A stretch of DNA of 64,000 bases, taken from positions 9,245,625 through 9,309,624 of the forward strand of contig OX392542.1 in assembly GCA_947623455.1 (NCBI GenBank). Direction: 5' to 3'. The notes beneath the pieces are model-generated. The model made no database searches. It saw only the letters and a list, made by a program, of their open reading frames with translations, and was not told where the DNA came from. Each line of letters begins with the position of its first letter. The stretch's first letter is position 1. Shown here piece after piece: positions 37,690 to 50,400 of the stretch. Origin of the DNA: Mimachlamys varia. Its lineage: Eukaryota; Mollusca; Bivalvia; Pectinida; Pectinidae. A program made the position numbers and the translations under genes.

Positions 37690-38220
37690 GAAAGACTGTT
37701 TGCAGGTGTATAGTGTTTGATCATCTTAAGACCGATTAAATAGTAGGTGTTTGGCCATCTTACAACATTTTCTAATGGTGTAGGTGTTTGGCAATCCTAT
37801 GACGTTTTCTAGTCTACATGTTAAGTTTTTGGCCATCGTAAGACATTTTCTGGTGGTAAGTGACCATTATAAGACATTTTCATCTTGTAGTTGTTTTGTC
37901 ATCTTGAGATCTAGTGATAAGTGTTTGGCCACCATAAGACATTTTCTAGTGGTATAAGTGTTTGGCCATCCAAGACATGTTCTAGTGATAAGTGTTTTGC
38001 TAAACTAAGACATTTTCTAGTGATAAGTGTTTTGCCACACTAACACATTTTCTAGTGGCACAAGTGTTTGGCAATGCTATGACAGTTCTAGGAATATATG
38101 GCCACACTAAGACATTTTATAGGGTAAGTATTTGGTAGGTGTGCATGTTTTGCCATCTTAAAACGGTTCTAGTGGTAAATAATTTGCCATCTTAAATCAT
38201 GTGGCGGTGAAACCTTAAAT
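37690..38220. repeat. Degenerate ~45-bp minisatellite
   Basis: Repeats of TGTTTGGCCATCTTAAGACA and TTTTCTAGTGGTAAG with many indels, about a dozen units. Old. Confidence 0.75.
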
Positions 38221-39225
38221 CACTAACTCCTTAAATTTCATATCCAACTATTCTAGCCTTTGAATTATAAGAGTGTAAATGTGTCTCGGGGGGGGGGGGG
38301 GTGAATGAGCCTATGGGCAAACCCCATCTGTAGGTGTTCGGATATTTGAAACAAGTATAATGTTTAGCCATTTAATAGTTCATTATTATGACCAGCCATA
38401 GAGAATACTAATAATCTGGTAGAGCACTGCTTCAACTGTTTGAATCAGAAGGAAATTATCTTTACTTTGAATGTTAAGAGAAGACATTGTTATTGCGATC
38501 GTAAGCAGATTGTTTCAAGCCACTTTTTTTGGAAAATTATAATAATTTCCTAATAAACTAGAAATGTCTGCGAGACATAAATGCCCCCACTCCAATATGA
38601 AATAAGTTCTTCATCCTTAGTATGTATGCGAAGTTTGATGACATGCTTATTATGTATGCGAAGTTTGATGACAATCAGATCAGTAGTTATTTAAATAATC
38701 CGGTTACATTACCATTGGACGGGACGGACATGGATAACAGTATATGCCCCCCCCCCCAATTCATGGTGGGGTCATAATTACATATTAATTAGATTTGTCG
38801 AGATAGGCCTACACATGTTACATATTTTGTGCGTAATTTTCAACTCGGTTTGTAGATTCATAGATGTGGTAATGATGAAGAATTTATGGAATGTGCCAAC
38901 TTAATTGTAACAGTGGTTTATTTCCCAGAAGACAAATAAAGAACTGCTACTATATTTCAGAGAATTGTTCATCAAATGTGTATAGGATCAACAGCAATTG
39001 TATCCTCAGTCAATAATTACCTATCAATGTACAACATCGGTCGAGGATTCAGAAATTTGTAAATTAATTCATTGGTACCGGTAATACTGTCAGTATTATA
39101 TGCGTCAGGGTTTGTGATTGTCTCTACGTATACATGAGATGTGTCATTCTACCACATACCACCTTCAAACATCATAATATGTAACACTTTGTGTGATATT
39201 TAAATAAACAGACCGACATCAAATC
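38221..39225. other. Intergenic spacer with dispersed-repeat scraps
   Basis: Contains G-run 38289-38301 and C-run 38747-38757, and a short duplication of ATGTATGCGAAGTTTGATGA (near 38624 and 38650) within what looks like the end of an old dispersed repeat (GACGGGACGGACATGG). No gene. Confidence 0.4.
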
Positions 39226-39345
39226 AGACTAATTGGTTATAATGTCATATTTTAACTTTTAATCATTACTAATTGGTTATAAATTAATATTTAAACTTTT
39301 TATCAAGACTAATTGGTTATAATTTCATATTTAAACTTTTTATTG
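39226..39345. repeat. 40-bp tandem repeat, three copies
   Basis: GACTAATTGGTTATAA followed by a TTTAACTTTT phrase, three times in a row with small differences. Confidence 0.85.
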
Positions 39346-39835
39346 CCCAATACTGGTAATACTGTTCAAATGTCATGAGTATCATGAAAAAAATATCTCT
39401 CGAGTGTAAATTTGAATGTCTCATCAAGTTTAATCCTGGGTGATAAACAGAATCTTAAACTAGTGTAAACGTTCTTATGACTAGTGTTAATCTTTACTTA
39501 TTCACCCTGAAATTTCAAGATGAATTATTCCAGCTTTTGAATAAGAAGAGTTAAAATGTGTCTTCAGGGTTGAAGAAGTTAATATCTTGCTAAAGTTCAG
39601 TCTCACTTGGAGAAAAACCCTTAAATTAACATAATTCTGAATAGATTGCTTGAGTAAAGGATCAAAAGATGAAGAGAATCTTAAACTAGTATAAAACTTC
39701 AATATATCCTGCTTAAGTTTAGGCTTATACTGGAGTAAATCTGAATATGAAAAATAAAACCTTTTGTAGAAGTACATCAATGCTGGCTATGGAAAGCCTT
39801 GGGGCATGTATGTTTTTATTGACCATACAAAGGAA

Positions 39836-40005
39836 CCCTGGTGCAAGATGATCTACACTTGTTGCAGTCTACCCAGCTGTAAATGAGTATGTGGTTGGGC
39901 AGTGCTAGACATTGTAGAATGCTAGTTGTGAGCTCCGAAATGGCAGCACAAGCTGTATGCTCCCCAGGTTGTTGAAAATGATATTGGCTGGTTGCTTATT
40001 TATTT
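39836..40005 (+). mobile_element. SINE family 1, 5'-truncated copy
   Basis: ACTTGTTGCAGTCTACCCAG, CTGTAAATGAGTATGTGG, TGGGCAGTGCTAGACATTG, AATGGCAGCACAAGC, TGTATGCTCCCCAGG and TTGGCTGGTTGC follow the body of the copy at 63610-64000. The tRNA head is absent. Confidence 0.75.
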
Positions 40006-40654
40006 TCATGGATCCATTTAGTACATATTGCTAAAAACAATGGGCCTCGTAAGGTTAAAGTCCCATCATAATTTATGAGTACAGGACTCGGGACTCGCAC
40101 ATAGATTGATCACTGCAAATACACAAATACATAATCACTAAATTAGTTTTGTACTAATTACGGAGAGCAGGAATCAAAGTGTAGCGAAAACTTGCCCATG
40201 TACTTTAACACTAGCTGGTTATTATGTTACAGGCATCGACTATAACTACTGATCAAATAGTCACAGCAAAGCTGGGTTTTACTCAAATGCATTTTTTTTC
40301 TGAATTCTGAATTACAACAAAAATCTACAGAAAAACACCACATTCTAATTTTGTGAAATTGCACAATGACATAATGTTCAGGTATTTTCCCCACACATAC
40401 AGAATCTACAGTAAGTCACCCTGTTGAAAAGTTAAATTCGCTTGCTTCTATCTTTCTGGCATCATCTCATTCTTTCAGACGACTATATTTTAACAAGTTG
40501 TGTCATGTATGAGTTTCATTCCCTATTCAATCATCAACAATAAAACTCATTAAATAGTTTCTATCCTGTCAGGTAACATTAGGAAATATCCAGCCTTTTT
40601 CCATGTATAAAAATATTGTTTACTTTGCAGTCACAACAAAATATATTACACATA
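40006..40654. other. Spacer downstream of the LIM gene
   Basis: AT-rich; on the minus strand it lies downstream of the LIM gene's stop and repeats. A minus-strand AATAAA near 39998 could end the transcript, but nothing decides it. Confidence 0.3.
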
Positions 40655-40915
40655 TGCCGTCACTTTGACCTCAACGCAATGTTAAACTGTTGCTTGTTCA
40701 CATCCATTGGGTACATGCTCAGACAAAGTGACCTCAACACAATGCTAAACCTTTGATTGTTCACATCCATTGGGTTCATGTTCAGACAAAGTGACCTTTG
40801 ATTGTTCACATCCATTGGGTTCATTTTCAGACAAAGTGACCTCCGGTTGATGTCCAACCTTTGTCTGTTCACATTAGTTTTGTTCGTTTGTCATCACCCT
40901 GACCTCCAGAATATA
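40655..40915. repeat. Degenerate tandem repeat beyond the LIM gene stop
   Basis: The phrase TTGTTCACATCCATTGGGTT, followed by CAGACAAAGTGACCT, recurs three to four times at uneven spacing (about 50-75 bp). It lies downstream of the stop on the minus strand, possibly in the 3' UTR. The 70-codon minus-strand frame here is an artefact of the repeat. Confidence 0.75.
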
Positions 40916-40934
40916 TTACACTCTGTTTATATTG

Positions 40935-41440
40935 TCAGTCTGTTGTCAAGGTGATTGTGTCTTGCCAGCATCCCGTTATAACTCGATGGTCTCTGTCTGT
41001 TGTCAAGGTGATTGTGTCCTGGCAGCATCCAGTTATAACTCGGTGGTCTCCGTCTGTTGTCAAGGTGATTTTTTCCTGGCAGCATCCAGTTATAACTCGA
41101 TGATCTATGTCTGTTGTCAAGGTGATTGTGTCCTGCCAGCATCCAGTTATAACTCGATGATCTACGTCTGTTGTCAAGGTGATTTTGTCCTGGCAGCATC
41201 CAGTTATAACTCGATGATCTACGTCTGTTGTCAAGGTGATTGTGTCCTGGCAGCATCCAGTTATAACTCGATGATCTACGTCTGTTGTCAAGGTGATTGC
41301 GTCCTGGCAGCATCCAGTTATAACTTGATGATCTACTTCTGTTGTCAAGGTGATTGTGTCCTGTCAGCATCCAGTTATAACTCGATGATCTACGTCTGTT
41401 GTCAAGGTGATTGTGTCCTGGCAGCATCCAGTTATAACTC
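40935..41440 (-). repeat. 57-bp array carrying the LIM gene stop-codon region
   Basis: Nine units of 57 bp. On the minus strand each holds GAGTTATAACTGGATGCTGC, which in the first unit (41421-41440) is the real Glu-Leu-stop of the LIM protein plus the start of its 3' UTR. Upstream of that, TTGACAACAGACGTAGATCA in the repeats matches ATGACAACCAAAATGACCAC in the last exon with a one-base indel, so the repeated piece spans about the last nine codons, the stop and about 20 nt of 3' UTR. Open frames on both strands across the array (195 codons on +, 166 and 137 on -) exist only because 57 is a multiple of three. Confidence 0.92.
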
Positions 41441-44400
41441 GGTGGTCATTTTGGTTGTCATGTTCTGGATTCTCTTAGCATTGCAGTTTTTACACAGAAT
41501 GTGTTCATCCAGTGGGTAGCATCCCCGGCCTTCTGCCTCCGATGACAGCAGCAAGCCACAGTCCTAAAACAGGAAAATGTCATTGAAAGTCAGGGTAGCA
41601 GTCATATACTAGAGAAATGGTTATTTTTCAACCAAAAACAGCCATGAGTTAGGTGACCACACATATGGTATTGTGGTTGTGATGTTTATTATAAAATAAA
41701 ATTGTTCATATCATTAAAAACAAAGTTTGCTTTGTTTCCATGGAAACAGAAAAATATCAAACATGTCATCTTGCTAATAGAAAAAAGATAAAACTTAGGT
41801 ACTAGCTTAATAAGTATACAAAGTTTTGTTGAGTTATGTTGAACAGTTTTCAAGTTGTATCCTAGAATAGCCCCTAGGATGGTTTGATGCATGGATTTCA
41901 ATTTCGTATCTCCAATAAAACATTTTGTGGGGGATAAATTTATATGTATATGTGAATTAGTATCATGTTTCACATTTCTATTGGTTAACAGTCTAAAGAG
42001 ACTTCACGAAGATTTTCATTTTTGTCTTACTAAACATGGAAACTCCTGTCCATAGTAACCAGTACTTACCTCACAGCGGTAAACACTGGACATGGAAACT
42101 CCTGTCCATAGTAACCAGTACTTACCTCACAGTGGTAACAGTGGACATGGAAACTCCTGTCCATAGTAACCAGTACTTACCTCACAGCAGTAACAGTGGA
42201 CATGGAAACTCCTGTCAATAGTAACCAGTAATTATCTCACAGCGGTAAACACTGGACATGGAAACTCCTGTCCATAGTAACCAGTACTTACCTCACAGAG
42301 GTAACACTGGACATGGAAACTCCTGTCCATAGTAACCAGTACTTACCTCACAGCAGTAACACTGGACATGGAAACTCCTGTCCATAGTAACCAGTACCTA
42401 CCTCACAGAGGTAACACTGGACATGGAAACTACTGTCCATAGTAACCAGTAATAATCTCACAGCGGTAAACACTGGACATGGAAACTCCTGTCCATAGTA
42501 ACCAGTACTTACCTCACAGTGGTAACAGTGGACATGGAAACTCCTGTCCTTAGTAACCAGTACTTACCTCACAGCAGTAACAGTGGACATGGAAACTCCT
42601 GTCCATAGTAACCAGTAATTATCCCACAGCGGTTACACTGGGCATGGAAACTCCTGTCCATAGTAACCAGTACTTACCTCACAGCGGTAAACACTGGACA
42701 TGGAAACTCCTGTCCATAGTAACCAGTAATTATCTCACAGCGGTTACACTGGGCATGGAAACTCCTGTCCATAGTAACCAGTACTTACCTCACAGCGGTA
42801 ACACTGGACATGGAAACTCCTGTCCATAGTAACCAGTACTTACCTCACAGCGGTAACATTGGACATGGAAACTCCTGTCCATGGTAACCAGTACTTACCT
42901 CACAGTAGTAACACTGGACATGGAAACTCCTGTCCATAGTAACCAGTACTTACCTCACAGCAGTAACAGTGGACATGGAAACTCCTGTCCATAGTAACCA
43001 GTACTTACCTCACAGCAGTAACAGTGGACATGGAAACTCCTGTCCATAGTAACCAGTAATTATCTCACAGCGGTTACACTGGGCATGGAAACTCCTGTCC
43101 ATAGTAACCAGTACTTACCTCACAGCAGTAACAGTGGACATGGAAACTCCTGTCCATAGTAACCAGTAATTATCTCACAGCGGTAAACACTGGACATGGA
43201 AACTCCTGTCCATAGTAACCAGTACTTACCTCACAGAGGTAACACTGGACATGGAAACTCCTGTCCATAGTAACCAGTACTTACCTCACAGCAGTAACAC
43301 TGGACATGGAAACTCCTGTCCATAGTAACCAGTACCTACCTCAAAGAGGTAACACTGGACATGGAAACTACTGTCCATAGTAACCAGTAATAATCTCACA
43401 GCGGTAAACACTGGACATGGAAACTCCTGTCCATAGTAACCAGTACTTACCTCACAGTGGTAACAGTGGACATGGAAACTCCTGTCCATAGTAACCAGTA
43501 CTTACCTCACAGCAGTAACAGTGGACATGGAAACTCCTGTCCATAGTAACCAGTACTTACCTCACAGCAGTAACAGTGGACATGGAAACTCCTGTCCATA
43601 GTAACCAGTAATTATCTCACAGCGGTTACACTGGGCATGGAAACTCCTGTCCATAGTAACCAGTACTTACCTCACAGCGGTAAACACTGGACATGGAAAC
43701 TCCTGTCCATAGTAACCAGTAATTATCTCACAGCGGTTACACTGGGCATGGAAACTCCTGTCCATAGTAACCAGTACTTACCTCACAGCGGTAACACTGG
43801 ACATGGAAACTCCTGTCCATAGTAACCAGTACTTACCTCACAGCGGTAACATTGGACATGGAAACTCCTGTCGATAGTAACCAGTACTTACCTCACAGTA
43901 GTAACACTGGACATGGAAACTCCTGTCCATAGTAACCAGTACTTACCTCACAGCAGTAACAGTGGACATGGAAACTCCTGTCCATAGTAACCAGTACTTA
44001 CCTCACAGCAGTAACAGTGGACATGGAAACTCCTGTCCATAGTAACCAGTAATTATCTCACAGCGGTTACACTGGGCATGGAAACTCCTGTCCATAGTAA
44101 CCAGTACTTACCTCACAGCGGTAAACACTGGACATGGAAACTCCTGTCCATAGTAACCAGTAATTATCTCACAGCGGTTACACTGGGCATGGAAACTCCT
44201 GTCCATAGTAACCAGTACCTACCTCACAGCGGTAACACTGGACATGGAAACTCCTGTCCATAGTAACCAGTACTTACCTCACAGCGGTAACACTGGACAT
44301 GGAAACTCCTGTCCATAGTAACCAGTAATTATCTCACAGTGGTAACACTGGACATGGAAACTCCTGTCCATAGTAACCAGTACCTACCTCAGAGCGGTAA

Positions 44401-47400
44401 CACTGGACATGGAAACTCCTGTCCATAGTAACCAGTACTTACCTCACAGCGGTAACACTGGACATGGAAACTCCTGTCCATAGTAACTAGTAATTATCTC
44501 ACAGTGGTAACACTGGACATGGAAACTCCTGTCCATAGCAACCAGTACTTACCTCACAGCGGTATCATTGGATATGGAAACTCCTGTCCATAGTAACCAG
44601 TACTTACCTCACAACGGTAACACTGGACATGGAAACTCCTGTCCATAGTAACCAGTAATTACCTCGCATTAGTAACACTGGGCATGGAAACTCCTGTCCA
44701 TAGTAACCAGTACTTACCTCACAACGGTAACACTGGACATGGAAACTCTTGTCCATAGCAACCAGTACTTACCTCACAGCGGTAAACACTGGACATGAAA
44801 AGTCCTGTCCATAGTAACCAGTACTTACCTCGCATTAGTAACACTGGACATGGAAACTCTTGTCCATAGTAACAAGTACTTACCTCACAACGGTAACACT
44901 GAACATGAAAACTCCTGTCCATAGCAACCACTCTGACAGTCTCTTCTAGTCCTACATCAGGCATGATAGGCAGCTGACAAACACAGCAGCGAGGGGCAAA
45001 TTTTCTTGAAAAAGGAAATAAAACATTTATCATTGTTTCTTCTGAAATTCTTAAAATATATTCATTGAAAAAAGTTTAAGGATACATAGGTGAGATGTTT
45101 AAAACGATAGCAGCTGTGTAGTTCTGTTTAAAACGAAAGTACCTGACAGGTGTAATTCTGATCCCTTGTATTTTAAAATCCGAAGTACTGAATTAAATAC
45201 TAGTTAAATTTGAATTTCTGAAATGAGAAATAAAATCTTACTACCAAGGCCTATATGCAGTTGTTTAGAAGGTGATTATATATAGCTTAATCACCATTCA
45301 ATAGCATTTTTCAACCTTTAACAATTTCGTCAACATACAAGCTTATTCAATACTTATTCGATAGTTGCTTTCAAGATACACAAAACTTTATTATACTTAC
45401 TTGTGGAAGTCCTCTATGCAGTGTATTTGGTTGGTAGCGTCCACAGTAAAAGGAACTCCGTCCAGACTTTTCCCACACACTACACAGGTAAAACAGCCGG
45501 GATGGTACGGCTTACCTGTGGCCCGCAGCAGCTGAAACACAATGTTCTTCCATTGTTACCACGTCATCATCGTTTATCTATTAATGAATAATGTTCAGTT
45601 AAGAATTTCTATAAGTTAACATTTAAAGGCAAGTTTCAAAAGTTAAAAGTTTTACAATTTTATGTTTAAGATTGTTGTATGATCCTGCAGGCCTGAAAAT
45701 TCACGTCTCAGAACAATGTAGTACTATGGCCTTGAGATTAAGTTGATAACGACAGCAGATTTACGAAAGTTTTATGATCATGAAATGATCCGAAGTCTAA
45801 ATTTATCTTACGTTTTGACTTATATACAACATAACAAAAAGTAAACGCCATACATGATTGGCTAAGCAAACACCAAAGTCTAAGATTGTTTGGTGATCTT
45901 GAGGTCTAGATCGGCCTGTAAATTCATTTATCACATAACTGACCCGCTCAGTCATGTCATATGGCCATGTCATAAATATGGTATTACACACGTGTAATAA
46001 CATTATTGTGACGTCATAAGCAAATGACGTCTTTATGGCGTCATATGAATGTCTCTGTAATGAAAATCGTACAGTCAAAGAAGAAATTTGCCTTTCTTAT
46101 AGAGAATGAATTAAAAAAAATTGATGTATTTTCTCATAAATATAAGTTATATGATAAATAGAATCTTACACTCATGTCAATTTAAAATGGAATTTATTAA
46201 ACTTGTTAAATAATTTAATATGTCACTCGCCTAAAGGCTTGTTGCATATTATTGAACTTGTTTAATAAATTCCATATTACATCGACACTCGTGTAAGATG
46301 CTCTATATATCAGACTTATAAATATATAATAATGTAAATCTATGACTTTGTGGGTAACTGACACTGTGTTTGTTTACAAGCTCATGACTGTTTTGTATGT
46401 GTTGGTAACTGACACTGTGTTTGTTTACAAGCTCATGACTGTTTTGTATGTGTTGGTAACTGACACTGTGTCTGTTTACAAGCTCATGCCTGTTATGTAT
46501 GTGTGGGTAACTGACACTGTGTTTGTTTACAAGCTCATGACTGTTTTGTATGTGTTGGTAACAGGCACTGTTAAGTATGGACAGGAAGCATTTTTTAGAC
46601 TGTTCCTTGGTGTGACCTCATCCACAACAAATATATGGTAGGATCAGTGATCCATCTGACCTTCACAGGAACAGGAAGAATAAGTATGTATTCAACAATA
46701 GGGTACAATGATGTGACAGTATGTACATGTATACCCTACCATTGAATAAACACGACACTTGGCTCTTACACCAAGTTTCGACTGTTGTGTAACTAGTACC
46801 ACCATATGATGGAAGTACCAGGTAGTATACACCAGCTCTTTCTGTTAAATTTTATTAACTACAGTGTAAATTGACTACCGTAAATAAGTACATCTGCTAT
46901 ACACCCATGTTCTGACAACATTTTATTCTTCGAAATGCAGGAAAACTGTAAGGGCTGTTCAAGAATTGACCATGTGGGAGGGGGGAGGCATTTTTTCAGA
47001 GACACCACCACCCATCAAATACAGCAGTATTGAAAAATATTCAATATAAGGAAAAGTATGGAAATCTGGTTTTAACCCCTTGACACCCATGCTATATTAA
47101 TACAGGTGCCCCCCCTCCCCCCCAAACAAACAACTGGAGATGGATTAATATAAGTTGCAAAACTTGTTTCCAAATCCAATTTCAAAATTTTTGTATTCGC
47201 TCTTCACTATATGTATTGAATTGAAAAAGAAATAAAATAATTTTTTTACTAAACAATTAATTATGGAATAGCACTTAGTTGTGTTACCAGGGAAACAAGA
47301 TAAAAACAGATTTATGACTTGACGTCAAGGTTACTTACACGGTCTGTGACTGGCTTGGAACATACAGAACATCTTTCCAGTGTATTCTGAAATAGAATTG

Positions 47401-50400
47401 TTTTCCATTAAACAATAATGTTTGTCAATCTCAAGGATTATAGCAAAAACTTTATCATAATATCGTGTTTGAAGTATGAATAGCTTTAAGGGATATACCA
47501 CCAGAATACCTTAATTTCCTGTGTATTACCCGCACCAGGGTATGGCCCGCGGGAAGTAAATTAAGGCATTTGTTAGGCTTTTGTAAAATAAAATTCCAGA
47601 TAACCCGCACTGGCAAATTGCCCGCATGTTATATGTCAAATGTATACCTGGTTAGTACAAGTGTACTTCGTATGTGACTTTGTGATTAATTATTTTGAAT
47701 GCTGGAAATCAGAGACATATGATGGAAATATTTTGTTTATTTTGGGAATATACATGTTTATGTGTACCATAGGTGTCAACCTCTGTAACCTCTAATCAGG
47801 GGGATGTACACTGTACATGTATATCTAAACCTCTATATTAACTTATCATTGATATATTTTGTTTACAAATAGCGTAGATTGAAGATTTTGATAAAAGTGG
47901 AAACATTTAACAACGTATAGCCCGCATTATTAAATAATTTGGTTTTAAAAAATACAGATAGCCCGCACTGGTAGATAGCCCGCACTAGGCATCTTCTGAT
48001 GTGAAAAATCTTATAGCCTGCGGGCAATACACAGGAAATTACGATAAACTTATTGATACTCTAGGGATTACGTAGACTATCACTCTCTTATTTTTTTGGT
48101 AAAACGGAACTCTCCATGTACCACCTTGTGGATGAGACAGGAACACCAAGCTGATGCTTGGTTAAACAATTAGCTTGGTTGTACGTTACAGTAGAATTCA
48201 TTGGCTTTGAAGTTTGGTGTCATGCCTTTCTGATCTTTAAAAGGACAAGTACCACCCTAGCGATCAGTCAGTTTCTAACCTGAGGCATTTAGAAATCTCT
48301 AGTGGTATACAGTAAAACTCCACTTACTAAACTCGTGGGGACCTGATCAAAAGTTTAAGGAATACATGGTATTTCAGTGTTCCGAGGTTGGTTGAATATG
48401 TACGAACTTAGGACCAACTTAGGACCAAATTAACTGTTCCATGAATAATGGGTATTCAATTAAAATGGGTTTGAGTGAGTTGGTTTTTACTGTACCTTTA
48501 ATTTTGGGGACATATTTCAGGGTGCAGAGAGTATAAGTGAGAAACTCAAATATATAAACAGTACAGGTACATTGTATGTGTACTGTTGTCAAATATTTTA
48601 AGTCTAATAAAACTACAAACATCTAAATTTAAATTTAAATTTGCTTCATTAAGTGCAATTAAGCTTAAAATTTGAGATAGTTTGCTTCAACATTGAATGT
48701 TAAAGTTTCTCTCAAAATGAACAAGATTTACTTGGCGCCCTAGCTATCACATTAAAGATGACAACCGTTTTGTAACCAGTGCCATAATATATATATTTTT
48801 GATAAAATTTATCATACCATTCACAGGTTTCCCCTGTTTTAACTGGGATGGATATTAAACCTGTCTTTTACCGGGGTAGGAAAAAGACAGCTAACACACG
48901 CTGAATATTTGACGTCATGATCATTGTCATGTCACCACTTTATGCAGTGTAACCAGAGTAACGTCACCAATTTCTTTATGCATTGCATCAACCATTGATG
49001 ATGGCTCGATGCTCTGAGTTCACTCTTTTGCTTTTTTTCCTAAGGAAAGTGTGGGAGAAGAATAATCAATCACCCCTGTGTGATGTAGATAGAGAAATCT
49101 TACCCTCGGATTGAGATTTCTCAAGTCTACATCACACAGGGGTGATAGATTATTATATTAACCTACCCCTGACATGGGCAGCACTACATCCTCTCAACCC
49201 ACATTTTATGGCAAGGGCATAAAAAACAGCCAAAAAAGATACACTTACCAGGTAACAGGTTTCGCAGTAAGGTTTACTGTCCATGGAATAAAATGATTTC
49301 CCTCGCAGCATAGTTCCTATAGCACCCAAAAAAAGTTTTCAAAAATGTATGTAAAATGTACAGTGATTATATTCACGAGAAAAATTATATGTAAAGCAAT
49401 GATCCAACAGGACCTAACAAACATGTAGCAAAATTTAATATTTAGAATAATTAACATGTGGTTATTTCATTTTCAACTGATTACAACAGACTTTTGAAAA
49501 TAAACACACCTGACAATTATTTTGGCTATAAGTCTGGTTAATATTAAATTCTAATATCGTACTGGTCCAAGGGACATAACTCTGCAGATAAACTCACCAC
49601 AGCCGAGGCAGGTGAAGCAGGCGATGTGATAGACCTGGTCGTTGGTCGTACAGGCATTGTTCTCACCCATCACCTTCTTACAACATCTACTGCACATCCC
49701 TACAAAAACAAACGCAACAATGATCTACTCGACAATCAGGCCACACCTACTGCACATCCCTACAAAAACAAACGTAACAATGATCTACTGGACAATCAGG
49801 CCACAACTACTGCACAACCCTACAAAAACAAACGCAACAATGATCTACTCGACAATCAGGCCACACCTACTGTACATCCCTTCAAAAACAAACGCAACAA
49901 TGATCTACTCGACAATCAGCCCACACCTACTGCACAACCCTACAAAAACAAACGTAACAATGATCTACTCGACAATCAGGCCACAACTACTGTACATCCC
50001 TACAGAAACAAACGTAACAATGATCTACACGACAATCAGGCCACAACTACTGCACATCCCTACAGAAACAAACGTAACAATGATCTACTCGACAATCAGG
50101 CCACACCTACTGTACATCCCTACAAAAACAAACGTAACAATGATCTACTGGACAATCAGGCCACACCTACTGCACATCCCTACAAAAACAAACGTAACAA
50201 TGATCTACTCGACAATCAGGTCACACCTACTGTACATCCCTACAAAAACAAACGTAACAATGATCTACTCGACAATCAGGCCACAACTACTGTACATCCC
50301 TACAAAAACAAACGTAACAATGATCTACTTGACAATCAGGCCACACCTACTGCACATCCCTACAAAAACAAACGTAACAATGATCTACTCGACAATCAGG

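Noticed and set aside
40932..41519. 195-codon + strand and 166/137-codon - strand open frames
   Set aside because: All are products of a 57-bp repeat, which is a multiple of three. The real coding sequence is the last LIM exon, which ends at 41432.
46342..46641. 99-codon frame with hydrophobic repeats, possible membrane peptide
   Set aside because: It is an artefact of a 51-bp tandem repeat in an intron of the opposite-strand LIM gene.
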